The position numbers were made by a program, and so were the translations under genes. A DNA stretch of 7,919 bases from contig DATJMR010000269.1 in the NCBI GenBank assembly GCA_035508595.1, forward strand, positions 1 through 7,919, given 5' to 3'. The notes beneath the pieces were generated by a model. It saw only the letters and a list, made by a program, of their open reading frames with translations, was not told where the DNA came from and searched no databases. This stretch comes from Dyella_B sp035508595. Its GTDB lineage: Bacteria > Pseudomonadota > Gammaproteobacteria > Xanthomonadales > Rhodanobacteraceae. Every line of letters begins with the position of its first letter. Within the stretch, counting starts at the first letter, position 1. This document shows positions 5,341 to 7,919 of the stretch, in pieces.

Positions 5341-7919
5341 ATGCCGAGTTTCTTTATCGACCGCCCCATTTTCGCCTGGGTGGTCGCCATTCTCATCACC
5401 CTGGTCGGCACCATTTCCGTGCTGGGCATGGGTGTGGAGTCGTATCCCAACATCGCGCCGCCGCAGGTCACGGTAACCGCCACCTTCCCGGGCGCCAGCG
5501 CCCAGACCATGGAGGACACGGTCACCAAGGTGATCGAGCAGCAGCTCACCGGCGTGGATAACCTGCTGTATTTCAGTTCGGCTTCGAACTCGAACGGTAC
5601 GGCCACGATCACGTTGAGCTTCGCCACCGGCACGGACCCCGACATCGCGCAGGTGCAGGTGCAGAACAAAGTCTCCCTGGCTCAGCCGCAGTTGCCGGCC
5701 GCGGTGACCCAGCAGGGCGTAGTGGTTGCGAAGAACAACCCCGACTTTCTGATGTTCGTGGGCCTGATCTCCAACAATCCGGAGATCGATAGCAACCGCC
5801 TCAGCGATATCGTCGGTTCGCAGGTGATCAACCAGATCGGGCGTATTCCCGGCGTGGGCAGCACCTTCCAGGTGGGCTCCGAATACGGCATGCGCGTGTG
5901 GTTGAACCCGGACAAGATGCAGGGTTACGGCCTCTCCGCCAGCCAGGTCGAAAGTGCGATTTCCGCGCAGAACGTGCAGTTCGCCGCAGGCTCGCTGGGT
6001 TCCGATCCTGCCACTAACGGACAGATGTTCACCGCCACGGTGTCTGCCGAAGGCCTGTTCAGCACGCCTGAGCAGTTCGGCAACATCATTTTGCGCGCCA
6101 ACCCCGATGGCACCGTGGTGCGCATGAAGGACATCGCGCGCATCGAGTTCGGGCCGCAGACTTACGGTTTCGTCTCCACCTGGAGCGGGCAGCCGGTCGG
6201 CGGTTTCGGCGTGCAATTGCTGCCGGGCGCGAACGCGCTGAACGTGGCCGAAGCCGTGCGCGCGAAGATGGACGAACTGGCGAAGGACTTCCCGCAGGGT
6301 GTCACCTGGTTCGCGCCGTACGACAGTACCCCGTTCGTGCGCGTGTCGATCGACGAAGTGGTGCATACGCTGGTCGAGGCGATCATCCTCGTCTTCCTCG
6401 TGATGCTGATCTTCCTGCAGAATTTCCGCGCCACCATCATTCCCACGCTGGTGATTCCGGTTGCGCTGTTGGGCACCTTCATCGGCCTGGCGCCGATGGG
6501 ATTCACCATCAACCAGCTCACCTTGTTCGGCATGGTGCTGGCCATCGGCATCGTGGTGGACGACGCGATCGTGGTGATTGAGAACGTCGAACGCATCATG
6601 TCCGAGGAAAACCTGCCGCCGAAGGAGGCCACGCGCAAAGCGATGAGCCAGATCACCGGTGCGGTGGTGGCCATCACGGTGGTGCTGGCGGCGGTGTTCG
6701 TACCGTCCGCATTGCAACCGGGCGCGACGGGCGTGATCTACAAGCAGTTCGCGCTGACCATTGCGGTGTCGATGGGTTTCTCCGCGTTTCTTGCGTTGTC
6801 GTTCACGCCGGCGCTCTGCGCCACCATCCTCAAGCCCGTGCACGAGGAAAAGAAAAACTTCATCTATCGCTGGTTCAACAAAACCTTCGACCGGGTCACG
6901 CACACCTATCACGGCCATGTCGGCAGCGCGATCCGTCATGCGCCACGCTGGATGATCGTGTTCGCGCTGGTCGCCATACTGGCCATCTTCCTCTTCAACA
7001 AGCTGCCCACCAGCTTCGTACCCAACGAAGATCAGGGCTTTGCGCTGGCCATCGTCAGCCTGCCCCCGGGCGCCTCGCTCGAGCGCTCCGAGCAGGTGAT
7101 GAAGGAGGTCAAGGACACGCTGGACAAGAGTCCGCTGAAGAACGATTACGTCGGCATGTACCAGATCAGCGGCTTCAGCTTCGTGGGCCGCAGCGAAAAC
7201 GCAGGCATGGTGTTCATCAAGCTCAAGGATTGGAGCGAACGCTCGATCACGGCGGATGATTTCATCCTCAAGGCCAACGGCGTGCTGCACGGCATTCGCG
7301 ATGCGCAGATTTTCGTGGTGAACCTGCCGACCATCCGCGGCCTTAGCCAATTCGGCGGCCTGGATATGTACCTGCAGGCACGCAACGGCCAGCCCCGCGT
7401 GGAACTGGCGCAAGCCATGGGCATACTGCTGGGCAAGGCCTCCAAGAGCCCCACGCTGTTCGGCACCCGCCCAAACATCCTGCCGGATGCGCCGCAATAC
7501 AACCTCACGGTGGATCGCGTGCAGGCATCGGCGCTGGGTCTGTCGGTGAGCGACGTGTACACCGCCATCCAGCTCATGCTGGCGCCGGTGTACATCAACA
7601 ACTTCATCTACGAGGACCGCGTGAAGCGCGTGATGGTGCAGGCCGACGCACCGTATCGCATGGATACGGATTCGCTGAGCCACATCTACACGCCTAGCTC
7701 GCTGAGCACCAGCACCACGTCGGCATCGACCTCCACGTCTTCGTCGAGCAGCACCAACTCGCCTTACGGTCCGTACAACATGATTCCGCTTTCCAGCGTG
7801 GTGCACTCCACCTGGAGCATGGCTGCGCCGTCGCTCACGCGCTACAACGGTTACCCGGCCATCGAAATCGTGGGCGATGCCAACAAGGGCTACTCCACCG
7901 GCCAGGCCATGGGAACGTT
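5341..7919 (+). CDS. RND multidrug efflux pump, inner-membrane HAE1 subunit (MexB/AcrB family; C-terminus beyond right edge)
   Basis: Proton-driven inner-membrane transporter that captures drugs and other amphiphiles and passes them to an outer-membrane channel through the adaptor. 859 complete codons are present; the family has about 1030-1070. The N-terminus FFIDRPIFAWVVAI (4-17) is the classic HAE1 start of TM1. TM2 lies near 345-360, and TM4 carries the proton-relay pair Asp407-Asp408 in GIVVDDAIVVIENVER, with the same numbering as AcrB. Drug-pocket aromatics by alignment to AcrB: F136 kept; F178 is Val178; F610 is Tyr607; F615, F617 and F628 are Phe612, Phe614 and Phe625. Residues 784-813 hold a Ser/Thr-rich insertion. 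The partner TM10-11 relay residues (Lys940 and Arg971 in AcrB) fall beyond the window. The start is supported by a strong ribosome binding site 11 bases after the adaptor stop. The substrate is unknown. Confidence 0.96.
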   Translation, partial: MPSFFIDRPIFAWVVAILITLVGTISVLGMGVESYPNIAPPQVTVTATFPGASAQTMEDTVTKVIEQQLTGVDNLLYFSSASNSNGTATITLSFATGTDPDIAQVQVQNKVSLAQPQLPAAVTQQGVVVAKNNPDFLMFVGLISNNPEIDSNRLSDIVGSQVINQIGRIPGVGSTFQVGSEYGMRVWLNPDKMQGYGLSASQVESAISAQNVQFAAGSLGSDPATNGQMFTATVSAEGLFSTPEQFGNIILRANPDGTVVRMKDIARIEFGPQTYGFVSTWSGQPVGGFGVQLLPGANALNVAEAVRAKMDELAKDFPQGVTWFAPYDSTPFVRVSIDEVVHTLVEAIILVFLVMLIFLQNFRATIIPTLVIPVALLGTFIGLAPMGFTINQLTLFGMVLAIGIVVDDAIVVIENVERIMSEENLPPKEATRKAMSQITGAVVAITVVLAAVFVPSALQPGATGVIYKQFALTIAVSMGFSAFLALSFTPALCATILKPVHEEKKNFIYRWFNKTFDRVTHTYHGHVGSAIRHAPRWMIVFALVAILAIFLFNKLPTSFVPNEDQGFALAIVSLPPGASLERSEQVMKEVKDTLDKSPLKNDYVGMYQISGFSFVGRSENAGMVFIKLKDWSERSITADDFILKANGVLHGIRDAQIFVVNLPTIRGLSQFGGLDMYLQARNGQPRVELAQAMGILLGKASKSPTLFGTRPNILPDAPQYNLTVDRVQASALGLSVSDVYTAIQLMLAPVYINNFIYEDRVKRVMVQADAPYRMDTDSLSHIYTPSSLSTSTTSASTSTSSSSSTNSPYGPYNMIPLSSVVHSTWSMAAPSLTRYNGYPAIEIVGDANKGYSTGQAMGT
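7690..7779 (+). other. Ser/Thr-rich low-complexity insertion within the RND pump
   Basis: Codons 784-813 lie between HIY (781-783) and MIPLSS (814-819). Residues 786-807 contain 13 Ser and 6 Thr out of 22, followed by PYGPYN. In AcrB the equivalent stretch between WY and MVPFS is about seven residues, so roughly 23 are extra. Codons are mixed (AGC, TCG, TCC, TCT, ACC, ACG), so this is not a simple DNA repeat, and the frame stays open on both sides. By alignment it falls where the docking subdomain DC meets porter subdomain PC2. Confidence 0.8.

Noticed and set aside
7690..7779. Ser/Thr-rich tract considered as a sequencing error or frameshift
   Set aside because: The reading frame is intact, and conserved RND sequence resumes directly afterwards in the same frame.
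5323..7806. 827-codon open frame on the minus strand opposite the RND pump
   Set aside because: It is codon-aligned antisense to the pump gene. Stops in that frame require TTA, CTA or TCA codons in the sense gene, which are rare in this GC-rich codon usage. The product is His/Arg-rich with no recognisable domain, whereas the sense frame is a clear RND pump.

Overview
The window looks like chromosomal DNA of a moderately GC-rich gammaproteobacterium (roughly 60% G+C by eye). The protein sequences and codon use would fit Xanthomonadales, for example a Dyella, Rhodanobacter or Luteibacter relative. That placement is an impression from protein similarity, not a computed result. The window holds two divergent transcription units separated by about 470 bases. 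Both of the largest genes run off an edge.

Left part (3666 down to base 1, minus strand): the first 1222 codons of a very large NAD-dependent glutamate dehydrogenase of the roughly 180-kDa GDH2 class. It covers the regulatory ACT-type N-terminal half and almost all of the catalytic domain. The remaining roughly 400 C-terminal residues lie beyond the left edge.

Middle (3667-4135): a non-coding divergent intergenic region. It has several short inverted repeats that could be operators, including an ACCGGT-centred site resembling TetR-family operators. It contains no convincing gene and no regulator gene.

Right part (4136 to the right edge, plus strand): a two-gene efflux operon. It encodes a MexA/AcrA-type periplasmic adaptor lipoprotein and, 11 bases after its stop codon, a MexB/AcrB-type HAE1 RND pump cut at residue 859. 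Together with an outer-membrane channel (not in the window, possibly downstream) they would form a proton-driven tripartite drug efflux system. The two units have no evident functional link.

The most unusual feature is a Ser/Thr-rich insertion of about 23 residues in the pump, at the docking/porter boundary, where AcrB has only a short loop. Apart from this the window is a conventional catabolic gene beside a conventional efflux operon. I see no mobile element, CRISPR array, RNA gene or unknown defence-type system.
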